Part shown: positions 1 to 12,498 of the stretch, one piece after another
How positions within the stretch are numbered: position 1 is the first letter of the stretch
How the letters are laid out: each line of letters opens with the position of its first letter
DNA from: Glandiceps talaboti
Taxonomy: Eukaryota > Hemichordata > Enteropneusta > Spengelidae
Direction of reading: 5' to 3'
DNA: 55,000 bases
Assembly: GCF_964340395.1 (NCBI RefSeq)
Contig: NC_135568.1
Coordinates: forward strand, 10,771,776-10,826,775
Notes under the pieces: model-generated
Seen by the model: only the letters and a program-made list of their open reading frames with translations
What the model was told of the DNA's origin: nothing
The model's database searches: none
Translations under genes and position numbers: made by a program

Positions 1-12
1 GTTCCTACTCAC

Positions 13-126
13 CCTTAGCCATACACCTGCTTTCATCACTCATATCGATACAGTCCGCCATTCCATCACACCTCCATGAGAGTGGAATCTGCCGATTATT
101 GTCACAAATGAAGCCGTTGGATATAG
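13..126 (-). CDS. Channel exon 6: LDLa module 4, lacking two cysteines
   Basis: A phase 1-1 exon of 38 codons, acceptor GTATATTTTCAG and donor AAGG|GTGAGT. Only four of the six LDLa cysteines remain (FIC, WRC, ADC, SRC). The first Cys is absent before NGFIC, and the third is replaced around RQIPLSW. In the family the first and third cysteines pair with each other, so one whole disulfide is missing rather than two being broken. The acidic end [13 protein letters not shown] is kept. Confidence 0.85.
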
Positions 127-1130
127 CTGAAAATATACAGAAAGGAAAGATTAGTTTTCCTAGCAATTCGCCTTTTCCGAAATTTGGTGTCGGCAGTTGA
201 CCCACTCAAATATCTCTCTCCCTTTGCCAAACTATATGTCTGTCTTAGGTTTTGTAACTTTTATTGCTATAACACTCTCCCTGTCACTGCACCTGCCTCC
301 TCAGCACTGTAAATCGAGAGCAAAACTGCTTGAATACAAATTAGTGTATTCCCACCTAAAGTTGTTTCGAGGAAACTATAGATTCGACGTCAACACAACA
401 GTGAAGCAGTCAAATAGAATAATGATAATATATTCAATAGTCGTGTACTGCTAACATTTCTAACTTGAATTGTAAATTGACATTGCATAATATCAATTAT
501 TCGGAAATCCATTAATAATACCTTACCACAGTTTTCTTCATCACTTCCATCGACACAATGGTCCTGTCCATCACACACCAAATCAGCCTGAATACAGCTT
601 CCATTGTCACCGGGCACAGGACATTTAAACTGATAAGGTGTGCACACTACACGAAATAAAAATCATGTCAAAAACAAATTAGTAATATTTTTTAACTCGG
701 AAGTTCCTTAAAACCTACACAAATATTGAAAACGACTCCCTTTAGCTCGCATTCTTAGGGGTTTAAGATTGTTTGGGAAAAGACAAAATCTTTAATAATT
801 AGACATGCCAACTGTCATCGACATATATGCGTAATACTCGTTTTATTGCCCAAGTCGTCTGCCCCTTGCTTACTACGTACACAGAATGAGGAATACAAAG
901 AGATCGCGACTGCATTCCCCCAACCTACATACATATGAAAGTGAACAACGCCCTACCTACAAACCTATATACACTAGGTAGAATGACAAATTATGTGCAT
1001 CATATATAGATCTTGGAAGGCGTTTATTATCATGACACCTTGTCAGTATATACTACTTCTACTGCTTCCGCTGCTGCTGTTGTTGTTGTTGTTGTTGTTG
1101 TTGCTGCTGCAGCTGCTACTACTACTACTC

Positions 1131-1190
<60 letters not shown>

Positions 1191-4100
1191 TACTACTACT
1201 ACTGCTACTACTGCTGCTGCTACTACTACTACTACACTACTACTACTGCCACTACCTTTAGATTTGAAAGCATAATTAGCATAGGAATTTGTCAAACTGC
1301 ACATTTCACTCTGTTCTCAAAATTTAAATTATAAATAAACAAGACTACTTACCACAATTGTTCTCATCTTCGCCGTCATGACAATCGTTTCGACCATCAC
1401 AATGACGTTCCATGTCAATACAAAAACCAAATTCACTGCCATGAGTACATCTAAACATGTTCGTACCACATGTACCTGGGTAAGAATAGATGCTGGATTT
1501 CAAAAAGACGCGACAATGTTTCACTTGAAAACAAATTTAACTTTGATAAAACATAGCAGTTGTAGACATTAACATTAAACACTCGTGTATTTTACAATAG
1601 AAAGAAAATTGTGGATACATTTTAAAGTCTAGAGATATAAATACAAACGCAATCGTAGTAGGATTTATGTCAGCCACAATGTCTTAATGTTATACGCCTC
1701 AGAAATCATCTTAAACTTTTGTTACTTCATTCAAGAAATGTCAAAAAAATGTCATGGGTCACTTGAAATAAAGGTCGAAATATATATATTTTTTAAAAAC
1801 ACTTAAACATTCAATATGGCCACTGTATAATTGTTAATGCTATTAGCACCGGACTAATTAGTATCTATGTTAACTCCTTCCAAGGTTAAGCGCGCTGGTC
1901 TGAGATCAAGTAGCACCGTGGAAGATTCCTACCATGTTCCTAGAACGGTCCGTAAAACGTTTGGAGACAGGACATTCAGTGTTCAAGGTCCTAAAAAATG
2001 GAACGCATTACCACTGGACCTTAGAAATGCAGTCACCTATGATAAGTTTAAGGCGGAACTTAAAACTCACTTGTTCGGTAAATTCTAGAGCGGACAATCA
2101 CTAGCTGGTATCGAGAACATTGCTACACACCATGTCCATTGTCGGACTGTTATATCTATTATTACGAACCCTGCTTAGACTATTTACATTTAAATTCTTT
2201 CTGATTGATTTTGGTTACTTCTGTCTTCTTTTACATTTGCGTATTATTGTAAAGCGGTGTGGATAATGTTTTCGTTGACATATCGCTATATAAACAAACT
2301 AATTCTAATTCTAATTCTAATGCTATGGAAAATTATAAGTGTCGATTTCATGAAAACAGGCGATAAACCACAAAATGCTTTTATTATCCCAGAATACCAA
2401 ACAAGAATTTTCATATGGCAAGTTTAATTTGGTTTTAAGAACTTCGTTTTTCAGGGAAAGGATAAGGCATAATAAATTGATACTTACTGTAATCACAGTC
2501 GTATTCATCACTACCATCTGGACACTGTTTGGCGCCATCACAAACTAGGTATGATTTCAAGCACATAATTCCATTACTGCATATAAAATCATCCTTCAAG
2601 CAAGGCACTGTAGTGAAAAATATGTTTTTCTTAGTTTATTATATTTCCCAATAGCTCCACTGAATGTATCAACTAACTTTGCACTTTCCTGAGTCTAAAC
2701 ATTATTGTAATATTGTGACAGACTATGTAATTTTGCAGTCAAGATCCGGAAGTGATTAGCATATTTAACTAAAAATTGTTTTTAATGAATTATTTGACAT
2801 TTCACTAATTCATACTTCTTCAGTTTCGTTTCTTGACATGTGATATACATGGGAAATGTGATATATTTAGGGGCAATGGCATGAGAAATATTTTGATGTG
2901 TTATACGTTATGTTTTTTTATATGATATGACTAGGCTATTTGAATATTTTTAAAGATAAGAATATAAACATATTTTAGCATATCTTTTCACGAAAAAACA
3001 CAGCTTTTAGGATTCTTAAATCTCCTCTTACTATATCATTCCCAACAGAGCAGTATATGTTTGCTTTAAAAACCAATAAGCAATGCGACTGAATTCAATA
3101 ATCTCGTATCACTTCTGAAACACAATTCTCCTATTCCTATACAGACATGCCCGTATCTATAAGCGTTCACCCCGCTTCATGCATATTAATTATCTACATG
3201 TTGGTGATATGGTACCATTTGAAAGGTCGTTTATGAAATATGATAAGGTAACATTAGTGTCGAGTCATGGACGATCCATACCATTCAAACATATATATTT
3301 TCTTTTTTTGGTACACTTGTCATTTATACAGTACAGTAATACCTTTACAAATGGTATGTCAACAATTGAAAAGGAGGTAATAAATGGATTTTCAGAACGC
3401 TGGCAACCTAAACGTCCAAAAAAACCATTACATAGATGAAATGTAGAATATGTTGACATGCTTTGTTTTTGTCAAACATTTATGATAATAAATTAAAAGC
3501 GTTAACTCCGCTTCATGCATATTAATTACCCACATGTTTTGTGAAATGCTATCATTAACATATAGCGTTCCGTCAACCATATAGTGTCAAGAAAATACAT
3601 TGACCGCCGTTCACACTGCCATGTACAGAAACGGGTTACAGGTAAAATATATCAAATAAAAGATATTTTCCCTTAAAAAAGTATAAACCAAGTTATTATT
3701 GACTTTGAACAGAAAATACAGATTATATACTCTAGTTGTTCTAAGTCACACCAACCCGTGTCTACGTCACTGTTACTACGAGTCGGTAGACAATTGGTGA
3801 CACGGCGCATTAGTTCAGTCATATTTTCCTTGGCTGAATGAAGAAAAATAGTGAGGAATAATATAGTTAAACGTCACAAGAAATTTCCTGAACAAAATGT
3901 AGAAATAACTACTGGGACATGTTCATAGAAAATACTATAGAATTATGATCCAGGGGTCATAATGCATTATAGGACACAGGGTGTACAATCTGTTGGTGCC
4001 TCTGTCGTATGTGGATCTCTATCTGGATCTGGATGTAGATAAGTGATTGACACAACCACCTAAGGAGTATCGCGTCACTGAGGGTGGGGGAGGGGCAAGT

Positions 4101-7100
4101 CACTGGGGTGGATAATGGATGTCGTCTGTTTCCAGCAAAATTTCGAAATCAATAACTTCACTTTCTTACAAATTCAAAATGGTATACAAGCTACGTTCGT
4201 ATAACTGTGAATTCATGTGAACACGATTACTTAAGTTGATACGCAAACCATCAACGAATTCCCAAGTGTATTTCAGAATGTTTTCAAGTAATATTTAAAC
4301 AATGTATATACTATCTACACTTTTTGAACATCTCCCACTTCGTTGATATCAATCACAAGAGTTCTTGGGCATTCAATTTTGAGAAAATTTAGTAAAAGCT
4401 CTCACAGTAAGCCGCTGGTATTCTTATAAGTAAAACCCCTTATCCTCTCATGGTGGTTTGAGTTTCTATACCTATATATTCCAACGCACATAATGTCTTA
4501 TTTTAATCGAATATTACGATCAATATCCAGTGAGATTTTATAGATTTATGCGTATATTATTCCATTCATAAACAAATACATTGAATCATTTCCTAGGTGT
4601 ACTAACAAACTAGTAATATTGGCTCCTAAACATACAAAATTGTCACTCTCATTCACGTACATCCTTACCAGAAGAAATAGTTATAAGTTATAATGGGGAT
4701 ACAGATCTCAGGCACTGAAGAAGTTCATGCATACAAGTTACCATTATTTCCTTGAGAGTACTCACCATAATATGGAAGTATTTCCCCTCCTTCCACGGCA
4801 TAGACTAATTCTGCATGACTGCTTTTCCTTATAGCCGACTTGCGGACCTTATTTGTGTTACAGATTGTAATTGCTGGAAACTCTAGAAATGACTTAGTAA
4901 CCACTTCCATTTTAATGAAATAAGGATAGGCCAAAAACTGATCCAATAAAATGTAGGTTTGTCGAATGAAAGCACCTGCTGCAATCAGAAATATAAGCAG
5001 CCATATTATTCTACCGATGTATGTTTTAGCTCGAGCAATGCGTGGAAGACCATGCGCTGATGTTTTTGTCCCGAAATGTGTTACGAGATCAATCGTTTGC
5101 AATCCTTGATAAGTCTGTATTCTAACGTTGCTGTTGATAGTTGGCACATTGCCGGTGTGTTCATTAGGTGTACACTTTTCCGAACCATTTGATAACGAAT
5201 TTTCAGTATTTCTAAATTCACCGCTGCTCGTTTTGCAAGGATTATCAACACCTTTTTCCTCGTTGTTAGGTCTATAAGAAATAATGCGATAACTGGAAAT
5301 CAATATCAGTAAAAAATCTACTCTTGTCAATATTTGCCTTATTATAAATGTGGCTTATTTTCTTTGTTCGTAATTATTGTACAATTATACGTATATGCAA
5401 ATGAGTAGTTTTTACTCTTGTTCACATCTAATATTATTCAATTATCTGGTCGTGTATACAGGCAATGATTACAAAATCAATAGTACGTAATTAGTTGAAA
5501 ATTTATTTAAATTACTGAAATTGTGAACTATATCGACGTTGACAATAAAACAGACCTCAAGCACAAATATGTCATCACTGTTTTCTCACTACCCTTTAAT
5601 ATCAACAACATAATCATTTCCAATTATGTCAGCATGATTGAACATGTTTGACTTTTTGCTAGCAACATACAAGCATTGCCATAGTTACAGTGGTTTTAAA
5701 TATTTATTCTGATGCTCACCGGAATTAACATACAGAAAACCACCTTACTGTGGCTTTTGGATTACCTTTCCAAAACATGAATATTTTAATGTGATATTAA
5801 TAATAATTGAATATTGGAAAAAAGAGGACATATATGTTACACGTGAGAACCTTATTTGAGAAATGCTATTAACCATTCAGCGTTGTAACATCCCACGCCC
5901 TAAACACTATAGAAGTCGCTATAATTATGGTAAAATGTTCTGGTCGATTTTAATACAAAACGCATTTTCTATGGCATAAGAGTGTGATTTCCATGATCAA
6001 AATCCACTTGACTTGGCTAGAGAATGGATCTTGACATTTTACAATTGATTTGCTTGTTTGTTGTAATTGTTAATGTTGTTTTTCACACCCGAGCTTTCCT
6101 TTGCATTCACTGTTCATATTTACTGATATGACCTGATGATGCTCTGTTAACAGGGCAAAAGCTAGTAATACATATATCTGTGTATATGCCTCTCTGTGTG
6201 TCTGTGTCTGTGTCTGTGTCTGTATGCCTGTGTGTGCCCCCTAACAAAGATTGTTCTTCAAGCTAAGTGTTGGTCAAGTCTAAACTAACTTGGAATGTCC
6301 TCTTTTATCTATTTATGGTATTCAATACGTACTTACACTGTTATGTATGGAACGGCGCTGAAGAAATATTCTTTGAAAAGAGATAAATTGACAAGAAAGA
6401 AATGCTCACAATATATTTTGCTTGTGATGGACAACTTTGTATAAATATATATATTATTTGATCATGTTCTCTTTGTATTCCATCATCGCTTTCCTTAGAA
6501 AAACTATAATTTGTTTTATCTGGCACAGTTCTTGGGACATTAACCAACACAATTCATGCATTCATAAAGTGAGCACAGTGTCATCATATTCTGTTTTTAT
6601 TAAATTTGTCTCTTAGGGGACAAGATCATGCTATTGTATCGCAATTGAATGTTAAATGTTTTTCATTCCTGTCCTTTCTCGACCTCTTGCATTATTTAGT
6701 AATAAGTTTAATTTGCTTAATCCCTCAAGGACACTGCAATTCGCTATTAAATGTTTGAATATTATAAAGGCATGGTTGATCAATAAGAAATAGATACATA
6801 TATAATTACTAATATATGACCATGAGTGAGTCTTATAAGCTGTCAATGAATTTACAAATGATTCATCAGACGTTATTAGAAGTCGTTAATATAACGCCAA
6901 TAAGTAGACAAACTGACGAATGATATAGTTGGTGACACTAGTGAATCAATTTAAATATCATGTAACATGTAATGTGAGGTAGATGAATAGATAGTTTGGT
7001 TGAATTTGACTCGAATCTCTCCTGCGTCATTAGACAAAATAATATGTTATACTAATTCAAATGGAGAAATAACATACTCGATGTTTGGAGAGTTTTATAC

Positions 7101-8340
7101 AGCATTCACATCAAAACATTTTGTGTCATTACGCAACCAAACATCTTTGCCTATAGCATATAATTCTTCGTGCACATTCAGAAAAGCAATATTGTTACTT
7201 GGTACGTCAAATACGAAGCAATTAGAAGTATGAAATTGCGTCTTTATTTGTTATAGCAAGGATTTTGAATAATATTATACAGAAAAGAAATTTAATCGAA
7301 AACCTACTTCACAACACTAGCGTTATATATAATAGTTGGTTAGCGACCCATTTCGAGTGATATTGATAGCTAATGAACACATTCAGTCAACATTCAGTTT
7401 AATCTAACCCCAACCAAATTTAATCTATTTTAAAACATTTGAAGCAAGGAAAATATCGACGAGTTTTGGGTTGAAAATGAAGGTAGTGCGATGCTTTACT
7501 TCATTTAATTTAGAGACTTACTCCATCTAGATTACGTACATATCACTAGAAAGATATATTAGGATGTCGAGGGATAATCAGGGCAATGATGGTATTACTG
7601 TATATTATTATTCCCATCCTGATTTACTATATCATCAATAATTTGCATCCATCAAGTCAAAGTACAACCACTATAAATTTAGTATTTTACTCTTCGAATG
7701 TGATTGTCTTATAAATCATGTTGCCACTGACGGAAGTCCAAGTCATTATAGAGAATGCATGAAGTAAATGCTGGCGTCACAACTGTGCGAAAATGAGAGT
7801 AACGCAATGATTTACAACGTCTAAATTTACAACATAGTCATTTACTGTTTACTTGCTTTGAATTTGTTCACTTTGAGATTTTTGATACATTTACGGTGAC
7901 TCCATACGGCGAACACATATATGTACTGGGTATATAATTAAAACAATGCAAATAGCGTTATTACATAATACTATAAATAATATCGAAATCTCTTAATACC
8001 TATATGATATAGGTGGTAAATATTAATATTTCATATATAAATTCATATCTATCTTGTATATTGGTGACAGCAACATCAAATGCATCTTGACTTTGCTGTT
8101 GTGTCTGATCCTTATGCATGCGTATTAGTTCAGTTATTTATATAAAAGCAATGGAAGTGGGTATGCCTGGCCTATATAGTGTTAACAAATTAATTGAACT
8201 GTAACTGATAATACTTACATGTTTGTGAAACTCTCTTCTTCCACATGGTCAATATTTGTGTTTCTGTACAGCCATGATGATCGATATGTAGCGTGAGGGA
8301 TCTTAACACAACCATCCTGCTCAGTCTGTGGCAAACTCAT
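13..8340 (-). CDS. DEG/ENaC-family sodium channel with LDLa modules (partial gene, 3' end off the left edge)
   Basis: Six coding exons join in frame on the minus strand: 8219-8340, 4766-5271, 2488-2607, 1353-1475, 527-646 and 13-126, all with GT-AG borders. Family knowledge: DEG/ENaC channels are trimeric amiloride-sensitive cation channels of the plasma membrane with two TM helices around a large cysteine-rich ectodomain. Seen here: a long hydrophilic N-terminus (about residues 1-113), the gating motif HG at 114-115 within [12 protein letters not shown]1 at about 127-147, the post-TM1 motif FPAITICN at 172-179, then four LDLa modules between about residues 212 and 367. The remaining ectodomain and TM2 must lie beyond position 1, since the last exon ends in a good donor (GTGAGT). 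LDLa modules inside a DEG/ENaC ectodomain are an unusual architecture. Ligand, pH or peptide gating cannot be inferred. The family call is firm; the start exon is somewhat less so. Confidence 0.86.
527..646 (-). CDS. Channel exon 5: LDLa module 3
   Basis: A phase 1-1 exon of 40 codons, acceptor TTATTTCGTGTAG and donor TGTG|GTAAGG. Six cysteines are present (VC, FKC, GSC, LVC, DHC, ENC), with the canonical calcium site [16 protein letters not shown]. This is the most typical of the four modules. Confidence 0.92.
647..1050. other. Intron sequence, no feature seen
   Basis: AT-rich intron between LDLa exons 4 and 5 of the channel gene. No exon-like reading frame or repeat was recognised before the triplet tract. 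Confidence 0.6.
1051..1255. repeat. Compound (ACT/GCT/GTT)n trinucleotide tract
   Basis: A nearly pure run of ACT triplets with GCT and GTT interruptions, in an intron of the channel gene. The polyleucine and polythreonine reading frames through it are artefacts. Confidence 0.95.
1353..1475 (-). CDS. Channel exon 4: LDLa module 2
   Basis: A phase 1-1 exon of 41 codons, acceptor TTCTTACCCAG and donor TGTG|GTAAGT. Six cysteines are present (TC, FRC, GFC, RHC, NDC, NNC). The acidic end reads [16 protein letters not shown], with GED in place of the usual GSD, so the calcium ligands are conserved. It joins module 1 through a Ser codon. Confidence 0.9.
1698..1830. repeat. Old interspersed repeat, copy 1
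   Basis: This segment shares a core (TTACTTCATTCAAGAAATGT and, further on, CAATATGGC) in the same order with 39391-39545. It is a diverged dispersed repeat of unknown class. Confidence 0.5.
1860..2322 (+). mobile_element. 3' end of a CR1/L2-type LINE (relic)
   Basis: An open frame ending at 2088 encodes the typical C-terminus of a CR1/L2-clade ORF2 protein. It contains [20 protein letters not shown] followed by [14 protein letters not shown]. The downstream part has the expected 3' UTR: a TGTAAAGCGG block, CGCTATATAAA, and a short tandem AATTCT tail at about 2297-2322. Only this 3' end is present, as usual for 5'-truncated LINE insertions. It lies antisense in an intron of the channel gene. 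Confidence 0.85.
2488..2607 (-). CDS. Channel exon 3: LDLa module 1
   Basis: A phase 1-1 exon of 40 codons between TTTTTCACTACAG and a GTAAGT donor. All six LDLa cysteines are present, in the order [16 protein letters not shown] and YDC. The calcium-binding end [16 protein letters not shown] matches the family consensus C-D-G-x-x-x-C-x-D-G-S-D-E. Confidence 0.9.
2608..4765. other. Intron with a spaced 43-bp duplication
   Basis: Mostly featureless intron. The blocks at 3161-3203 and 3497-3539 are near-identical (shared core CCGCTTCATGCATATTAATT) and lie 336 bp apart, so this is a local duplication or two copies of a small repeat. A G-rich patch (GGGTGGGGGAGGGG) lies at about 4083-4098. No exon was recognised. 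Confidence 0.5.
4766..5271 (-). CDS. Channel exon 2 (HG motif, TM1, FPAITICN)
   Basis: The acceptor is TTTCTTATAG and the donor TATG|GTGAGT. The exon encodes 168 full codons. The first 72 are Ser/Asn/Thr-rich and cytoplasmic. [15 protein letters not shown] follows, in which His-Gly is the conserved DEG/ENaC gating pair. Next comes a strongly hydrophobic stretch ([13 protein letters not shown]) as TM1, and then [13 protein letters not shown], the hallmark just after TM1 in ASIC, FaNaC and degenerin channels. Together these place the protein in Pfam family ASC. Confidence 0.92.
5272..8218. other. Long first intron of the channel gene
   Basis: AT-rich, with a short TGTGTC tandem at about 6190-6235. 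Several chance frames of 60-80 codons occur, but none has splice signals or a recognisable motif. Confidence 0.5.
8219..8340 (-). CDS. Channel exon 1 (N-terminal cytoplasmic segment)
   Basis: The ATG at 8340 opens 40 codons (beginning [13 protein letters not shown], ending ESFTN) before a consensus donor AT|GTAAGT. In-frame stops (TAG TGA) lie upstream of this ATG, so no earlier Met is available in the same exon. The exon leaves two bases of a split codon, and the next exon supplies exactly one base, giving Ile. That phase match is the main support for linking it to the TM1 exon about 3 kb away. No domain is recognised; the segment is hydrophilic and would be cytoplasmic. Confidence 0.65.
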
Positions 8341-9763
8341 GATGTATTTTACATACTCCTTCCTGATAATATCATAAATATCAACTCACTAATAGCAATA
8401 AAGCGCGAACAAGTGAACAGCTGATTAACGTACAATGATACAGCGACCTTCGTATGTTTCTATTTCCATAGAATATTCAAATGGCAAGAACAAGGAAGGC
8501 TTAGGAAATCGAGGTACTTTTTAAAATGACCCCTCAAGTACAATTATGACACACGTGACTGGTTGCTCTTAAAAATGCGTTGTAAACCTTACCCTGGCGC
8601 TTGCTGTGTTTTACACGTTAGTCTAGTCTAGTTCAGTCCTCGCTCACCAATCCAACAACGGCTAGGAATTCATTAACGTGTAAATGTTCACACTCCTCCC
8701 TAACCTATGACTGTTGACCTTGATAGAAGCTGTGTACGTTATTTTGAATTGTCACAACGTTCACTCATTAAGTTACCTTTAATGGTGGTTTGAATATTAA
8801 AATTACGCAATCACTAATAAACTGTTCATTTGATAAAGGAGTAATTACCTCTCAATAAATGTACCACTGCTAGCGCTGCTATCTCAATACCAACGGTGGG
8901 TTAATTTTGATGAAACCATTCAATTGTAATTCATTCATTCCAAATACGGCGAGCCAAGTACATCCCTGGATTGACGCGTTCCAGAATCAATCAACAAGGG
9001 GACATTCAATTTAAAACATAAGTTGGCAGTTGGCACTTCAGCAGAGTATTAAACGTTTGTTTTTAATATTGGGTAGCCATCTATAACATATCCCATGATT
9101 CAAAGGTGTCAAAGGGCAAGTGAAACATCTTCAGACGACAGGTATAAATTAAATCATGGATACCACTGAGCTTTTATGCTCCTCCCTATCGGCATTTCTG
9201 TAATTGGAGTGTCTATGTCACGCATGTTATAAAATAAGCTTAGCTTTCTTGGCGAAATATAGACTATTTTTGCATGGCACATTTACGATAACGTCGGAAG
9301 CTATCAAGCCTTAAATTTACGGTGGAGAATATTGCTTCAGTAGGTAAACATCAGATACCTGTATAGATGTTTTTTTAGCAAACTCGCCATTTACATGCTA
9401 GAACAATCTGGAACAGTTGAAAACTTAAATGACATGTCGAGCATTATGGCATACTTCCAGATATTGGCGAGCTTTGTTGATGAGTTTCTTTTTAGTTGTA
9501 TTGTTACGAGTCACATTTATGAGTACGTGATTGGTACAGGATCAATGTTTCTTATTACAGCAGTGAAGTTAAATCAATAACGTCTGTCGTAAAATAAACT
9601 TCATTTTGATATTCTAAATATAGACATACAATTGCATAACTTGATTACTGCAGAGCTCAGAGCTAGTATATATGGAGACTCAAAACTAACCTGTCATAGT
9701 GGAACACATACATTTGTAGTCGACGGAAAAGATGTTGACAGAGATATACACTTGACTTGAAAC
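8341..9763. other. Region upstream of the channel gene, nothing recognised
   Basis: This segment should include the channel gene's promoter and any 5' UTR exon. No clear TATA box, CpG cluster or coding motif was seen. Confidence 0.4.
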
Positions 9764-9925
9764 AAAACGTCATCTGGCGCAACAAACCTCAAACTAATAC
9801 TGCTACATCTTATCGTCTGGCTCGCCAAAAAATCTTACTATAAACATGGCTATATTGTAAGGTCTTGCTCGAAAAATTCTTACTGAGCACTACTGCTTAC
9901 CGTCGTCTGGCGTGACAAAGATTAC
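9764..9925 (+). repeat. Dispersed relic of the 43-bp minisatellite unit
   Basis: Contains diverged units of the repeat found at 51877-52265: CATCTGGCGCAACAAA, TATCGTCTGGCTCGCC and CGTCGTCTGGCGTGAC, each followed by an AAATCTTACT-like block. The family is therefore dispersed in the genome. Confidence 0.6.
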
Positions 9926-10854
9926 CTACATTTCGACATTTCTTAATGAGATTGACGCCAAATCATATCCACCACAGATATTTTATATATTCGTGTTTTA
10001 TAATTTGATTAAAATGTAATTGTACGAGAAATTCATGTGGTGTTAGACATCAACATGTATTTAACGTTCTCAAGAATTTTGCCAAGCCAGGCGATAACAT
10101 TTAGCAACTTTAGATGTAAGAATTGTGTCAAATAAAACGTAGCAATGTTGGTACGATTTTATCAAATTAGGCGATTATTTTCAACTCTACTAGCTTCTAT
10201 TGTATTATGGCTGAGCACCTGCTGACGTAATAAATAATAACAATAGTAGAAACAACAATGTCTTTACGACATCATTACTTATTATACTTGAGATGGTGAA
10301 AGGATAGTCGGTTGACTAACCTCATCTTCTCTCTCATGATTTTTTCCTTTTTTTCATTTAAGTATAAACAGTAAATGTAAAGGTGATCTACCTACTTCAT
10401 TCACCCTAATGAGATGTGAATAATGAATTCACCATGAATTGAAGTAGCTCAACCTGACTACAACGTTCTATGGGTGGCTGGTGTTGCATTAATATATAAG
10501 CAAAACCGTGTTTTCTTCAGGTCATTTGAAACACTATTGTCGACTCTTCATAAATATTTTGAGATGGAGAAAAAATCTCGACGAGCGGGAAACTATTTTT
10601 GATACTAAAATTGCCAATTTTGTTCCATATAAATTGCTATCATTTTGTTGCCATTGTTATATATATTCTTACTTTGAAAATCAAGTATGGATGTTGTCAA
10701 GTATATTGACATTCTATTTACTTGAACAAATATTAACCGTACGGTGGTTGTATTCAACAAATGTAGTCTACGATGATTTAAATCCTCGCATATATATCAT
10801 TGAAGCAGGAGTTCTCATTCCCAAATATTGTCTTCGTTTAGACAAGGGAAATAA

Positions 10855-12498
10855 GAGTGACCTAAGGGTCCTTTTCACCGCAAGTCTGTCGACTTCATCT
10901 TGACAAAACCCTTAGGGGCGAGATCAATAGTTCAGGGGGGGGGGATAAAACACTAAATTGATATTAGGCTTCAGACCCCCGTCCTTTTAAAGACAAAACT
11001 GCCCTATATAAAGAGGATTATGGCTAATCTATGCAAATGCGGGAAATTCAAACTGCTGTACAGAGCACTAGCTTCTGGGTCTTGTTTTCAGCATTTTTTC
11101 TGTGCTCCGAGAAACACACAGGTTATGTATCATGTACAAATTGTTTGTGAATGTCGTAGGATGGTAACTTGATACACAAATTAGTTGAAAATCAGTCTGT
11201 TTGTTTCATAGAATGAAAAAACCTTTCCAAATGAGACAAACCCCTGCAAACAGCTGCTCATTTGAAAAACCCAGATATAGGGAATGTTTACATTTTGGTG
11301 ATTACTTGCCAGTGAGTCATCACAAGTTCTCCACCTCCAAACATACAGTCAGTCATATGCAAAATAGGGCCCCAGGTGCCGCCAGTTGTATGTTTAACCT
11401 AATTGGTCAAATTGTCAATTATGTCAAAGAGCTAAATCATTATTAAGTCATTATGTAATAGTTTATACCACTGAGTTCAAAGCCCTCGTTGCCAATAGGT
11501 AGTTTAGTGCCATGCATTAACTATAGTGAAAATTCTTCCATTTCTCAATATGACATTTATTAGAAATATTTGTATTTAGGGGTACAAAACGGGTTCCATG
11601 AAAAGTAATATCGTTTTCGTCAAATGAGAACTAAAATGGTTGAACCCTTACCCCAAACTAAATGTATTCTACATTGAACATTGATCTCGCCCCTTAGGTC
11701 ACGAGTGTTTTCCGGCTGAACGAACGACGAAAATATTGTGAGTAATATAATCATACTGGGTATGAAAAATTGGGAAAAATAATGGCAACAATGACGAGTT
11801 GTGCCGTTGAATGACCAGGGTATATAAATAACATTTTTTATTTGGATGCGTTCAACCTAACTTGGTTATGGTATAATTCATATTATGCTATACAAAACGA
11901 TAAAAGGTTTTTATGTTTTTCACTAACATCTGATGTCAGCCTCAGTTACTCTTAGTATTACAAAATGATAATCTGATATAATATTTAATAATTTAATGTA
12001 TAATTATAGTAGTCCGAATGATAATGAATATTCATGGATACTTACCATAGTTATGAATAAATTAATTATAGTTAATAAATTAATTATAGTTTATCATTCT
12101 CCGCTTCCTACAGCTCTAGGCGTACATTTACATTTGTTTGTTCTCCCTGGGAGAAAGATACAATGGCAAATATGATAATACATAAATATATAAACTCAAT
12201 TAATGTTCAGTTTCAATCATTATTATACCATAGACAAACCAAATTATTGCCTTTGTACAGAAAATATGAATTATATACCCTGGCCATTACTTCACTGGTT
12301 CTGAGCGGCTTGGAATATAATTCAAAATGTTACAAATCGCCATAATTTTTCGTGTGTTTATTTCATATACTATGCTTGAGAAGGTGAGAAGGTACAATAA
12401 TCCAATATTTCTTTTTTTTAACTGGAAAATACTCATAACCTAAGTTTGATACTACTTGACTAGCGACTCGTAGTGACAAGGCCCCTTAGGTCACTCGC
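10855..12498. mobile_element. Non-autonomous repeat family with inverted GTGACCTAAGGG ends
   Basis: Near-identical inverted segments occur at 10911-10933 and 11676-11697 (core GATCTCGCCCC...TAG). The motif GTGACCTAAGGG is direct at 10857 and inverted at about 11692 and 12486. A related copy lies at 24730-24970. The enclosed sequence has no transposase-like frame. It is best read as one or two nested MITE-like insertions; exact borders are uncertain. Confidence 0.5.

Noticed and set aside
10508-10903. A 131-codon frame
   Set aside because: Starts at a non-ATG codon, ends inside a repeat element and has no motif or splice support.
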